Shown here piece after piece: positions 16,784 through 23,951 of a stretch of 64,000 bases of DNA (positions are counted from its first letter, which is position 1; every line of letters begins with the position of its first letter). Under the pieces are notes generated by a model, which had not been told where the DNA came from, searched no databases, and saw nothing but the letters and a program-made list of their open reading frames with translations. The stretch covers positions 744,001 through 808,000 of the forward strand of contig JADJXA010000002.1 of NCBI GenBank assembly GCA_016716065.1, written 5' to 3'. The DNA comes from Candidatus Leptovillus gracilis. Its GTDB lineage: Bacteria > Chloroflexota > Anaerolineae > Promineifilales > Promineifilaceae. Made by a program: the position numbers and the translations under genes.

Positions 16784-17297
16784 CGCGTTCGGTCTCCGTA
16801 TCCCCCAACACAATCAACTCTTCCAACGATTGCCCTTTCAGGCTGCGCTTGTCTACTGGGAACAGCCCTTTGTTGCGCAGCGCCCAGGAAGCCGCCTTAG
16901 AGTTCATTGGGTCGCGTGGATCGTAATTTTTGTATTGAACCATTTCGCCCAACGTCAGCAGCAGTTCGTCTAACGTTTTGGCCGCCCACCATGCGCCGAT
17001 GCACACCGCGCCGGTCACGTGGATGTTGGGGTGGAAGATAGGGGTCATCCACTTTAACTGTGGTTGTTTCAGCGGATACTCGGCGTGCAGGTAAATGCTC
17101 ACCTTGTGGTCGGTGCGATAAATCGGTTCGCCGCTGCTTTTGATATTTTCCACGCCTCGGCAGGTGAATTGGATCAGGTATTTTTCCGGCGGGTCGCCAT
17201 CGGTGGTGACCACATGGATAAATTCACTGCGGTTGACCAGTTCACGGATATTTTTGTAATCGTTGCGCAGCCGAGTTTCACGGATGTCGAATGCCAT
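16758..17297 (-). CDS. E2-like ubiquitin-conjugating enzyme
   Basis: The protein (179 residues) is a UBC-fold E2 with strikingly eukaryote-like core motifs: YPLKQP (74-79), the oxyanion-hole HPN (89-91) and catalytic Cys99, placed eight residues after the Asn exactly as in eukaryotic E2s, followed by Trp103. Length and order of elements are normal. It should take the activated modifier from the E1 as a thioester and pass it to a Lys with help of the RING proteins. The start ATG 17297 was chosen over a longer reading because GAGGA precedes it and the fold begins there. The C-terminal tail ends in FGINIL, a segment echoed inside the dynamin-like protein. Confidence 0.92.
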   Translation of the reverse strand: MAFDIRETRLRNDYKNIRELVNRSEFIHVVTTDGDPPEKYLIQFTCRGVENIKSSGEPIYRTDHKVSIYLHAEYPLKQPQLKWMTPIFHPNIHVTGAVCIGAWWAAKTLDELLLTLGEMVQYKNYDPRDPMNSKAASWALRNKGLFPVDKRSLKGQSLEELIVLGDTETERDDFGINIL

Positions 17298-17299
17298 GT

Positions 17300-17375
17300 T
17301 GTCCTCAAACGGAACGCATGAATTATGAATTGCAAACGGCCGTTCACAATTCATAATTCACAATTCACAAATTTT
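17300..17375. repeat. AATTCATAATTCAC short dyad between Ubl and E2 genes
   Basis: Copies of GAATTATGAATTG, ACAATTCATAATTC and ACAATTCAC surround one ACGGCCGT palindrome. The arms can pair. No gene lies here. Confidence 0.55.
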
Positions 17376-17642
17376 TCACCCCGCGGTAACTTCGGGGAAT
17401 AAGCTCAAGATGTCGTCTTCTTGCACGCCGGCGCCGGCCAGGGAATCATCCTCGGAGAGGCGCTTGCCGGAAGCGCGGTGGTCCAACCGGTAGGTGATGG
17501 GATTGGCGCCCTGGTTGGTGGGCAGGCCCATTTTGCTGACCAACGCCGGGATCAGACGGCGCATTGGCACGTCGGCCGGGAGTTCAACCGGGGTCTTTTT
17601 AGAACCGGTGGGATCGTAAATGATTACTTTGATGCTTGCCAT
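17376..17642 (-). CDS. Ubiquitin-like modifier (YukD/EsaB-like beta-grasp)
   Basis: The 88-residue protein fits a beta-grasp fold of the YukD/EsaB group: first strand KVIIYDPTG, second strand KTPVELPADVPM, a helix RLIPALVSKMGL, then YRLDHRASGKRL and EDDILSLFPEVTAG. It ends in Ala-Gly rather than Gly-Gly and has no residues after the Gly, so it needs no processing before activation. Position between the E1 and E2 genes makes it the obvious modifier. A GGAGG ribosome site lies before the ATG, the best in the cluster, which would suit a protein needed in excess. Confidence 0.85.
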   Translation of the reverse strand: MASIKVIIYDPTGSKKTPVELPADVPMRRLIPALVSKMGLPTNQGANPITYRLDHRASGKRLSEDDSLAGAGVQEDDILSLFPEVTAG

Positions 17643-17750
17643 TTGTTTAAGCCTCCATTGGTTTACTAAGCGAATATCATTGTTAATTACGTAAATTCGG
17701 GTGTAGGGTTGCGTGTTCCGTATTCCGGTTTACGGACTATGGACTACGGT
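17643..17750. repeat. TTCCGTATTCCGGTTTACGG-type repeats between E1 and Ubl genes
   Basis: The gap holds several near copies of (A/T)CCG(T/G)(A/T)TTCCG and TACGGACTATGGACTACGG that can fold on each other. A related stretch lies at 13690-13735 between the two RING genes, and others at 9140-9175 and 51450-51490. Confidence 0.5.
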
Positions 17751-18932
17751 TTACGCAAATGCCAAAAAGGTTTCCGCATCGCCTGTCAGTTCCAGATAGA
17801 TACGTTCACGGCCGTTGCGGGCGCGTATAATGCTCAGGGGCGGTATGTCTATATCGGCCAGACTGCGGCCGAGAAAGGATTCGTCGCCGCTGATGCGGTG
17901 GGTCAGGTTCATGTCGCGGTGGCCGCCACAGTTGGGGCAGTCGGCGGCGCTTTCGTACAGCCGGGCCATGCTCTTGAAGATGAATTCTTCCTGGCCGCAG
18001 TCGGGGCAGCGCATGGAAACGACCAATTCGCCATTAAATTCTAGCACAGTTTCCGGGCCGAGTCGTTGTTGGGCTTCGGCTAATAATTCGGCGATGGTGG
18101 TAACGGCCGTACTCATTTCCGGCAGTTCCACAATCGGTTCCAGGCGACTGTGGCTCAGGCAATCTTGCTTCACCGGGTACTCGGTGGTGTAGATGTCGTT
18201 GGTCAGGCCGTTGATGATCATCGCCTTGCCCGGCTGCACTTCCAGGCCGTGCAGCAGCTTCAGCGCTTCCTGGGTCTGGAAGGCGGCGACGATGGAGGCG
18301 CTGGTGGGTGTGGTGGGCACTTTGCCTTGCAGCAGGTTGTTCCGCGCCAGCAGCGGGCAGGAATAACGCAGGCCAATGAGCTGGTAATCGAAGTCAGTGA
18401 GGGTGCATTCGTAACACGCCCCCTGGCCGGGCCAGAAGAGGCGCACAATGCCCATGAGTTCCTCAATGGCCCCATCCACCCACGGCTTGCCAACAGCCCA
18501 ACTCATGCGGTTGATAGAGAGCCGCGCTTCGCGGTTGTCCAGGCAGCCGATGATCACGTCCATGTGGCGGAAGACGCCCATGCCCAGCTCGAAGTTGATG
18601 TCGCCGTGCCAGGTGAGGACCTTAACGTCGGGATTGATTTCCTTGACGGCATCGGCGGCAGCGTCTACTTTGCGACGGCCGTTGTCCTTCGCCCGGAACA
18701 GGACAGAGCGGCTGAGGTTGCTGTCTTCGATGGTGTCAAAATCGGCGATCATTACGTTGCCGATGCCCATCAGGGCCAGGTTCTTCAGGACTTCGTTGCC
18801 CAATGCGCCCGCGCCGACCACCAAGACACGGGCGTTACGTACCACCTCTTGCTGCCACCAACTGATGTAGCTAAACGTGTGATAGCGGTCGGCATCGGGA
18901 TCCGTGATGACAATGGTTTCGGTTTCGGTCAT
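17751..18932 (-). CDS. E1-like modifier-activating enzyme (ThiF/MoeB superfamily) with zinc ribbon
   Basis: The protein (393 residues from the ATG at 18932, with AGGAAA upstream) has a Rossmann adenylation domain: GAGALG (40-45), FDTIEDSNLSR (65-75), Lys88 and CLDN (130-133). Candidate catalytic Cys192 lies in RYSCPLL, before PTTPTSASIVAA and EALKLLHG, the usual E1 order. CYEC (173-176) matches the MoeB zinc site. A second four-Cys zinc ribbon (309, 312, 332, 335) and a short beta-rich tail (about 345-393) follow; the tail might serve E2 docking, like a UFD, but that is inference. It should adenylate the C-terminal Gly of the adjacent Ubl. Confidence 0.9.
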   Translation of the reverse strand: MTETETIVITDPDADRYHTFSYISWWQQEVVRNARVLVVGAGALGNEVLKNLALMGIGNVMIADFDTIEDSNLSRSVLFRAKDNGRRKVDAAADAVKEINPDVKVLTWHGDINFELGMGVFRHMDVIIGCLDNREARLSINRMSWAVGKPWVDGAIEELMGIVRLFWPGQGACYECTLTDFDYQLIGLRYSCPLLARNNLLQGKVPTTPTSASIVAAFQTQEALKLLHGLEVQPGKAMIINGLTNDIYTTEYPVKQDCLSHSRLEPIVELPEMSTAVTTIAELLAEAQQRLGPETVLEFNGELVVSMRCPDCGQEEFIFKSMARLYESAADCPNCGGHRDMNLTHRISGDESFLGRSLADIDIPPLSIIRARNGRERIYLELTGDAETFLAFA

Positions 18933-18944
18933 AGTTTCCTTTGG

Positions 18945-19020
18945 GAAGTTGATAGTTGGGAGTTGATAGTTGTTAGTGGGATGGGCTGCTATCAACTATC
19001 AACTCCCAACTATCCACTAA
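18945..19020. repeat. CAACTATCAACTCCCAAC dyad between CAP and E1 genes
   Basis: Arms such as AGTTGATAGTTGGGAGTTGA and CAACTATCAACTCCCAAC lie in inverted order and can form a strong hairpin. The same family is at 37455-37493. Confidence 0.7.
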
Positions 19021-19582
19021 TTGCAGCAATAAAATTCTGTGTGGCTACCAGAGCGCCGCTGGGCGCGTAGGCCAGGCCAATACCCACGTGGGTCCACAAG
19101 GGATTGAGCAGGTTGCCGCGATGGTTGCTGAATTTATGCGGTTGGTTCATAAACTTGTGCTGAATCTCGTAGATGCCGGCCTCGCTGTGACTGGCTGCGC
19201 CATAAACCACGCCGATATTTTCGCCGCAGGCCAAATAGGTGATGCCGTAGCGGGTAATGCGTTGGGCGGCGGTCACGCCATCGGGCGAGATGTGTTCTAT
19301 GTACTGCCGCTTAAGCATATCGGCGGAATGGCCGCGGGTGACGGCCGTTAACCCTGGGTGCCATTTCAACTGGTTGTTCGGCAGCCAGCGCTGTCCATGC
19401 TCCAGCCGGGCCGCGTTGACCATATTGAACATGAGCGTTTCCAGCGCGTCCAGGTTGGGCAAGGTGTCGGGTTGGGGGGGAACGGCCGTTAAATCATCAA
19501 CCGTAATCCGCACCAACCCCGCCGAAACAGTTTGCTGTACGCCCGCGATATCCTCTTCCGTCAACCGTAAACGCTCGGACAT
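19010..19582 (-). CDS. CAP (SCP/PR1) domain protein without signal peptide
   Basis: The 190-residue protein has a CAP domain at about residues 46-190, with the cavity residues His85 (RGHSADM), Glu121 (CGENIG) and His165 (WTHVGIG). CAP proteins are nearly always secreted, yet no signal peptide or membrane helix is visible, and the gene sits between cytosolic conjugation genes. The N-terminal 45 residues hold two copies of a short motif, LRLTEEDI and VRITVDDL, also found in the neighbouring scaffold-like and RING proteins. It starts 14 bases after the upstream stop, so translational coupling is likely; no good ribosome site is seen. Function in this system is unknown. Confidence 0.82.
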   Translation of the reverse strand: MSERLRLTEEDIAGVQQTVSAGLVRITVDDLTAVPPQPDTLPNLDALETLMFNMVNAARLEHGQRWLPNNQLKWHPGLTAVTRGHSADMLKRQYIEHISPDGVTAAQRITRYGITYLACGENIGVVYGAASHSEAGIYEIQHKFMNQPHKFSNHRGNLLNPLWTHVGIGLAYAPSGALVATQNFIAAISG

Positions 19583-19595
19583 AACTCGGTAGGGG

Positions 19596-20810
19596 TTAAC
19601 CTTTGTCTTCCGGCGATAAAGTTCGATAAAACGGCAGCCGGAACTCGGTGCGGTCGGCGTTGAGTGTGACCGATTTGCGCTCGATTTCGTTGTTCATCTC
19701 TCGCGGCCAGGTCACGTCCACGTCATAGGTCAGGCCAGAATGGGCGCGCACAGGCAGTTCGCAGAGAAAATTGCCCTCGCGGTTGGTGGTCCCGGCTACG
19801 TAGCTCCTGATGCCCTTACAGGTGACACGTACTTGCAGCCCGTACAGGCCAGGGCCGTCTGGGTATTCCTGCACCACGACCCGCAGCTTGGTGGCGACCA
19901 TTGGCTCTTTGCGGCCAAAGGAGCGGCGCACACTGTCCGAGAAGTCGGCGCTGCTGCCGGCCGGGCTGCGCGGCGTAACCACCCGTGATGGCGGGGTAGG
20001 CGCTGTTTGCGGAAGCTGGTCCTGACTGATACGAATGGAGGGCATCCGGGTGACGTTGTTGGGCAGGGCATCCGGGCGCAGGTCGTCTTCGGTGATGGTG
20101 AGGGGGGCGCTGCGGGTAACGGCCGTGCCCGGTGTTGGCTCCTCATTGCCCTCAATCCGCACGGTCTCCCGCGCTACTTCTGGGTAATTCACCGGGATGG
20201 GCGGCCGATAATAAGGCGGCAGCGGCGGGATTTCCCCGGTTGGCGGCATGGTGTCTAGCGTCGGCGTCCCGGCGGCTGTCGGATTATGCGCCAGTTGGCG
20301 GCCCAGCTTGTCCCGTTCCGTGGCGCTGCGCTGCACCTGTTGGCGCAGAAAATGGGCCGTCTGCTTCACCACCAGACCGGCTGGGCTGTAGGTGTCCGGT
20401 GGCGCGGCGGGATCGAGTTGGTGCAGCGGGTATTCGCTTTTCCAGGCGAACACGGCCGTCGCCAACGACAACCATTCGATTTCGGATTTTGGATTGCGGA
20501 TTTCGGATTGGGACGTGGCAGCAGACAGGGCGCTGATTTCCGGGTTTTCGGCCAGATCGGTGGCCTTGAGCAGGTGGTGGAGGGAAAGGCGCACGGCCGT
20601 TTCCTGTTCCATCAGCCGGGTGAAATCGTGCAGAGTCGCATCATCCACCGCATTGGTCACCCGCAGCAGGGCTTTCGCCCGCGATTCGGTGAACGCGGCG
20701 TTTTCCGATTGGTCGGCAATCAGCCAGCCTCGCAGCCGCTGGGCAAACAGGGCCAGATGGTCGCGGTCTGGAATGGCCTGGATTAATTTAGTCGTTAAAT
20801 CCGGCATCAT
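19596..20810 (-). CDS. Unknown protein: helical N-terminus, disordered middle, C-terminal beta domain
   Basis: I do not recognise the whole protein. Of its 404 residues, 1-170 look helical, 180-300 are Pro-rich and disordered, and about 303-404 form a carboxypeptidase-regulatory-like beta-sandwich (GLQVRVTCKGIRSYVAGTT and so on). The disordered part carries LTITEDDL (237-244) and IRISQDQL, matching motifs in the CAP and soluble RING proteins, so it may be a scaffold. Residues 101-111 (QSEIRNPKSEI) are encoded by an intergenic-type repeat that seems to have entered the gene. AGGAGA precedes the double ATG start. Confidence 0.75.
   Translation of the reverse strand: MMPDLTTKLIQAIPDRDHLALFAQRLRGWLIADQSENAAFTESRAKALLRVTNAVDDATLHDFTRLMEQETAVRLSLHHLLKATDLAENPEISALSAATSQSEIRNPKSEIEWLSLATAVFAWKSEYPLHQLDPAAPPDTYSPAGLVVKQTAHFLRQQVQRSATERDKLGRQLAHNPTAAGTPTLDTMPPTGEIPPLPPYYRPPIPVNYPEVARETVRIEGNEEPTPGTAVTRSAPLTITEDDLRPDALPNNVTRMPSIRISQDQLPQTAPTPPSRVVTPRSPAGSSADFSDSVRRSFGRKEPMVATKLRVVVQEYPDGPGLYGLQVRVTCKGIRSYVAGTTNREGNFLCELPVRAHSGLTYDVDVTWPREMNNEIERKSVTLNADRTEFRLPFYRTLSPEDKG
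20474..20515. repeat. ATTTCGGATT repeat inside a coding region
   Basis: Near copies of GGATTTCGGATT sit in frame within the unknown cluster gene and encode SEIRNPKSEI. The same repeat forms an intergenic dyad at 32537-32630. Confidence 0.7.
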
Positions 20811-20828
20811 ATCTTCTCCTGATTTTTC

Positions 20829-20890
20829 TAACGCCGAGGCGCAGAGGCGCAGAGAAAAACCTCTACGTCCTCCGCGCGCTCTGCGGTAAA
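20829..20890. repeat. CGGAGGCGCAGAG-family dyad before the unknown gene
   Basis: GCCGAGGCGCAGAGGCGCAGAG and CCTCCGCGCGCTCTGCGG lie in inverted order between the dynamin-like gene and the next gene. They belong to the same family as 14314-14375. Confidence 0.65.
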
Positions 20891-20894
20891 AATC

Positions 20895-23561
20895 TTAAAT
20901 CGCCAGACTGGTTTCCAGCTTGTGCAAGCCTTCCCAGACGCGCATCAGCCCTTCCAGGTCAGAGACCGATTCCAGGTCAATTTCCATCGCCTGGCGCAGT
21001 TCGGCGCTTTGCAGGTTGCGGTCGTGCTGCTTCAGCATCGGCTTTACAAGCTGGTTGTTGAAGTCCCGCTCCGCTTTGGTGGCTTCCAGCCAGAACAGGC
21101 GGCGCAGGCGCGGCAGCAGTTCGTCGTCGCTGAACAGGTCTTCGATGATAGCGGCGAAGATGCGGTTCACCTTCACGGCCACGTTGTCCAACATGTCGGC
21201 GTAGCTGGTTTCCAGTTCGGCCGCCGGGATGGCCTTGCCCGCCGGTTCGTCACCCAGGAAGCTGATGTCGAAGTCAGGCTGCGAACCGGTCAGCGGTTCG
21301 TCCAGGATGTTGATGGCGAATTCTTCTTCGGCGGGTTGGGGGGTAACGGCCGTCTGGCTGTTCCCTACCGCCGCCGGAGCCGGTTGGCTGGCGGCCATCT
21401 GCTGGCGCACCACTTCCGGTCCCAACAGAGCCACGTCTAGCAGCCGTTCGTTGGTCGGCAGTGCCAATTCCCGTTCACCCTGATCCAGCCGGTCGTGGAC
21501 CGAGCGGGTGGGCTTCATCAGTTCGTACATGGTGGCCTGGCGGCAGATGTGGCGGAAATTCGCCCCCACCTGGCCGATGATGGCCTCATACGCGCCGTTC
21601 AGGTCCAGCGCTTCGGCGGCGTTGGGGATGGCGTAGGTGTACGCCTGCCCGTAGCTGGCCCGCTCTAGCCGGCTGTAGATTTCATGCGCTTCCAACGTGC
21701 GCTGCAGCTCCGCGCCCATCACATCGGCCACTTCCGGCATGAACTTGGAGACGGAATCCTGCATGATCAGTTCCACCTGGTACAGGATGCGCTTAATCGG
21801 AATTTCGATGCCGCTGGTTCCCCAGATCAAGTTGTCGTAGGTCACGTCGCGGTCGTCCCAATATTCTGTGCCGTAACTTTCCAACAGGGTCTCCACCTCG
21901 CGCCGCACCGAATCGCTGACCATGCCTTTGACGCCCTCCAGGGTGGGGCGCAGCAGGTTGCGGAAGCGCGTGTCGTTGTTGGTGCGCATACTCAGTTCCA
22001 GCAAGGCGTTGTGGAAGGCGCGTGGCAGATCTTTTTGCTGGCGCAGCAGCACATTCTCGAAGCGGCGCTCTTGCAGTTGTTCCCAACTGTTGGCGAAGGG
22101 GGGCTGCACGCCGCGCGCCGCCAACTGCTTTTCGTAGTAGAAGCGCAGCGCTTGCAGGGCGTTGCGGATGCGGGTGGCTGCTTCACGTAGTTGGCCGCGC
22201 ACGCGCTCTGTTTTGATGAAGTCTACCAATCGTTCACGCAGCAGGTCAACTTCGCTCAGTTTGAGCAGCGCGGCTTTGGTGTCTGGGTCAAGCGGATCGC
22301 TGCCGCTAACCGGGCCAAGCTGGTCTTTGAAGACCTTCAGAATGCGCTCGGTTTCGCTGGCGAATTCGGAAGGCGCGTGGTCGGGGTCTTGCACGTACAG
22401 CGCCGATGGAGCCATCACCAGGAAATAGGGGCGGTTTTGGCCGCGATCGCGGTATTTTTCCCAGTAGTTGGGGGCGATGTAGCGGGTGACTTCTTTCACT
22501 TCCAACTCGGCTTGGGGCAGGCCGGAGTTGAGGCGGTCGAACGCCTGGCGGATATTGCCGCCGTTGACAGCCAGGAAAATCTTGGACGCGGCTTCGTCTA
22601 AATCAGCGCCGCTGAGGCCGAAGAGACGATTTTCTTTGATCCAGTTGACGGCCGACAATGATTTCATTTCGTCCACGCGCTGGCGGCCGGCGTCTGTGAC
22701 CAGCACGATCATGGCGTCTTCGCGCTTCATCTCTTCCAGGGTGATGGCTTCGTGCAGCTTCATGCCAGCGCCCAGACCGGGCACGTCTACGATGCGCAGA
22801 TAGCCGTTCATGAGCAGGTTGGGCAAACCGGCCTGCGGATGAATCTTGAAGGTGGCGGATTTGACCAGACGGATTTGCCGCTGGGTGCTGCCTTTGAAGC
22901 CGTCTTCGCGCAGGTGGCGCAGGGAGTTTTCGTCTTCCAGGGCCAGGCTCATGGGGGCGGGAGCGCCGCCGTTTTGGTAGAGGTTTTTGTTATGGTCGTA
23001 GGAGTCCAGGCAGTCTACCAGGATGTCCAGGTATTCGTCGCGCTCGGTTTTGGCGTTGTCGCGGCCGGCTTCGACGACGCTTTTGATGGTTTCGCGGGCC
23101 TGGTCGCGTTCGCCTTCGTTGGTGATGTCGAAGGCGTCAATGTCGGCCAACTGGCAGAGACGGCGCACGCGCTCGGCAAATTCCTCTTTGCTCCAGTAGG
23201 TGAGGATGAGAGATTCGGCCTGACCTTCTTCGGCTTGTTCAATGTAGACAATGGTGCCGGTAACGGCCGTTACCGCCCCGGTCGGCAGCAAATTACGGCC
23301 CAGCAAGGCATTGATCAACGTGCTTTTGCCTACACCGGTGCCGCCAAAAAAGACCAGCGTGTAAGTCCGCTGGGCCAGGATTTTTTGCGCTTCGTCTATG
23401 CTGAACTGCGCTTGCGGCACGGCGCGAATCAGGTAATCGCGGGTTCCGTCTATGGTGCGCTGCAAATCCACCCAGGTGTCCACCTGGGGCGGGCTGACGT
23501 GGGGCAGGGTTCCCAGGGACGCGCGTAACTCTTCGTATTTATCTGTTTTTTTTGCACTCAT
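20895..23561 (-). CDS. Dynamin-like large GTPase, first gene of the ubiquitin-like cluster
   Basis: The 888-residue protein has a P-loop GGTGVGKST (73-81), the switch Thr in TGAVTAVTGTI (94-104), the G3 motif DVPGLG (259-264) and a long helical remainder, as in bacterial dynamin-like proteins. There is no clear membrane helix, so membrane binding would be through a paddle or a partner. A disordered stretch (about 720-780) holds EEFAINIL (748-753 core) and DFDISFL, like the E2 tail. The ATG has AAGGAA upstream. The family remodels or seals membranes, sometimes in phage defence. In this operon it could be the target or effector of conjugation; that is inference. Confidence 0.88.
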   Translation of the reverse strand: MSAKKTDKYEELRASLGTLPHVSPPQVDTWVDLQRTIDGTRDYLIRAVPQAQFSIDEAQKILAQRTYTLVFFGGTGVGKSTLINALLGRNLLPTGAVTAVTGTIVYIEQAEEGQAESLILTYWSKEEFAERVRRLCQLADIDAFDITNEGERDQARETIKSVVEAGRDNAKTERDEYLDILVDCLDSYDHNKNLYQNGGAPAPMSLALEDENSLRHLREDGFKGSTQRQIRLVKSATFKIHPQAGLPNLLMNGYLRIVDVPGLGAGMKLHEAITLEEMKREDAMIVLVTDAGRQRVDEMKSLSAVNWIKENRLFGLSGADLDEAASKIFLAVNGGNIRQAFDRLNSGLPQAELEVKEVTRYIAPNYWEKYRDRGQNRPYFLVMAPSALYVQDPDHAPSEFASETERILKVFKDQLGPVSGSDPLDPDTKAALLKLSEVDLLRERLVDFIKTERVRGQLREAATRIRNALQALRFYYEKQLAARGVQPPFANSWEQLQERRFENVLLRQQKDLPRAFHNALLELSMRTNNDTRFRNLLRPTLEGVKGMVSDSVRREVETLLESYGTEYWDDRDVTYDNLIWGTSGIEIPIKRILYQVELIMQDSVSKFMPEVADVMGAELQRTLEAHEIYSRLERASYGQAYTYAIPNAAEALDLNGAYEAIIGQVGANFRHICRQATMYELMKPTRSVHDRLDQGERELALPTNERLLDVALLGPEVVRQQMAASQPAPAAVGNSQTAVTPQPAEEEFAINILDEPLTGSQPDFDISFLGDEPAGKAIPAAELETSYADMLDNVAVKVNRIFAAIIEDLFSDDELLPRLRRLFWLEATKAERDFNNQLVKPMLKQHDRNLQSAELRQAMEIDLESVSDLEGLMRVWEGLHKLETSLAI

Positions 23562-23951
23562 GGTCTATTCCTTTTAATTAAGAGACGGGGAAGGGAGATT
23601 GGCAGGGATTGATCATCTCTCGTCCACCTCTGTTCAGTTGTAATGCGTTTTCTCCTGACGCCGTGGTCTTATTGTACAACACATCCCTTTATACGTGACC
23701 CTCAAAAAAAGGTTGCGCCACGCCATAAGTTGGACGGAACAGCGGGAAAAGGAGTCTTCCTCGAAGACTCGTCAGAATGACCAGGTTCTACCAAGCACTG
23801 ATCGTTACAAAATTGAACGGAAATCATGATGCTTGACGCTTTGCGTCTATCACTCGTTAACACAAATTTAATACAAACAGGGTACACTGCCGCCTTTGTG
23901 GGTCGTTCTGGTGAACGGCCGTTTAACATAACACAAAAACGAAGGTGAAAA
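23562..23951. other. Divergent intergenic region, 390 bases
   Basis: The gap separates the start of the ubiquitin-like cluster from the GH13 gene and must hold promoters for both. On the minus strand TACAAT at about 23674-23679 is a possible -10 box; its -35 is poor. A small GGAGTCTTCCTCGAAGACTC dyad lies near 23750. On the plus strand TACACT near 23883 is a weak -10 candidate. I see no gene. Confidence 0.4.

Noticed and set aside
18150..19070. Open frame of 306 codons on the plus strand
   Set aside because: It is antisense to the E1-like gene and its composition is that of a shadow frame.
13198..23561. Assignment of the cluster as a Bil or CBASS-linked defence system
   Set aside because: The Ubl, E1, E2 and JAMM set is similar in principle, but no cyclase, effector nuclease or defence-island gene is nearby, and RING, CAP and dynamin parts do not fit the standard layouts. 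A defence role remains only a possibility.
13198..23561. Link to a Pup-proteasome system
   Set aside because: No proteasome subunit, Mpa/ARC ATPase, Pup or Pup ligase is present in the window.
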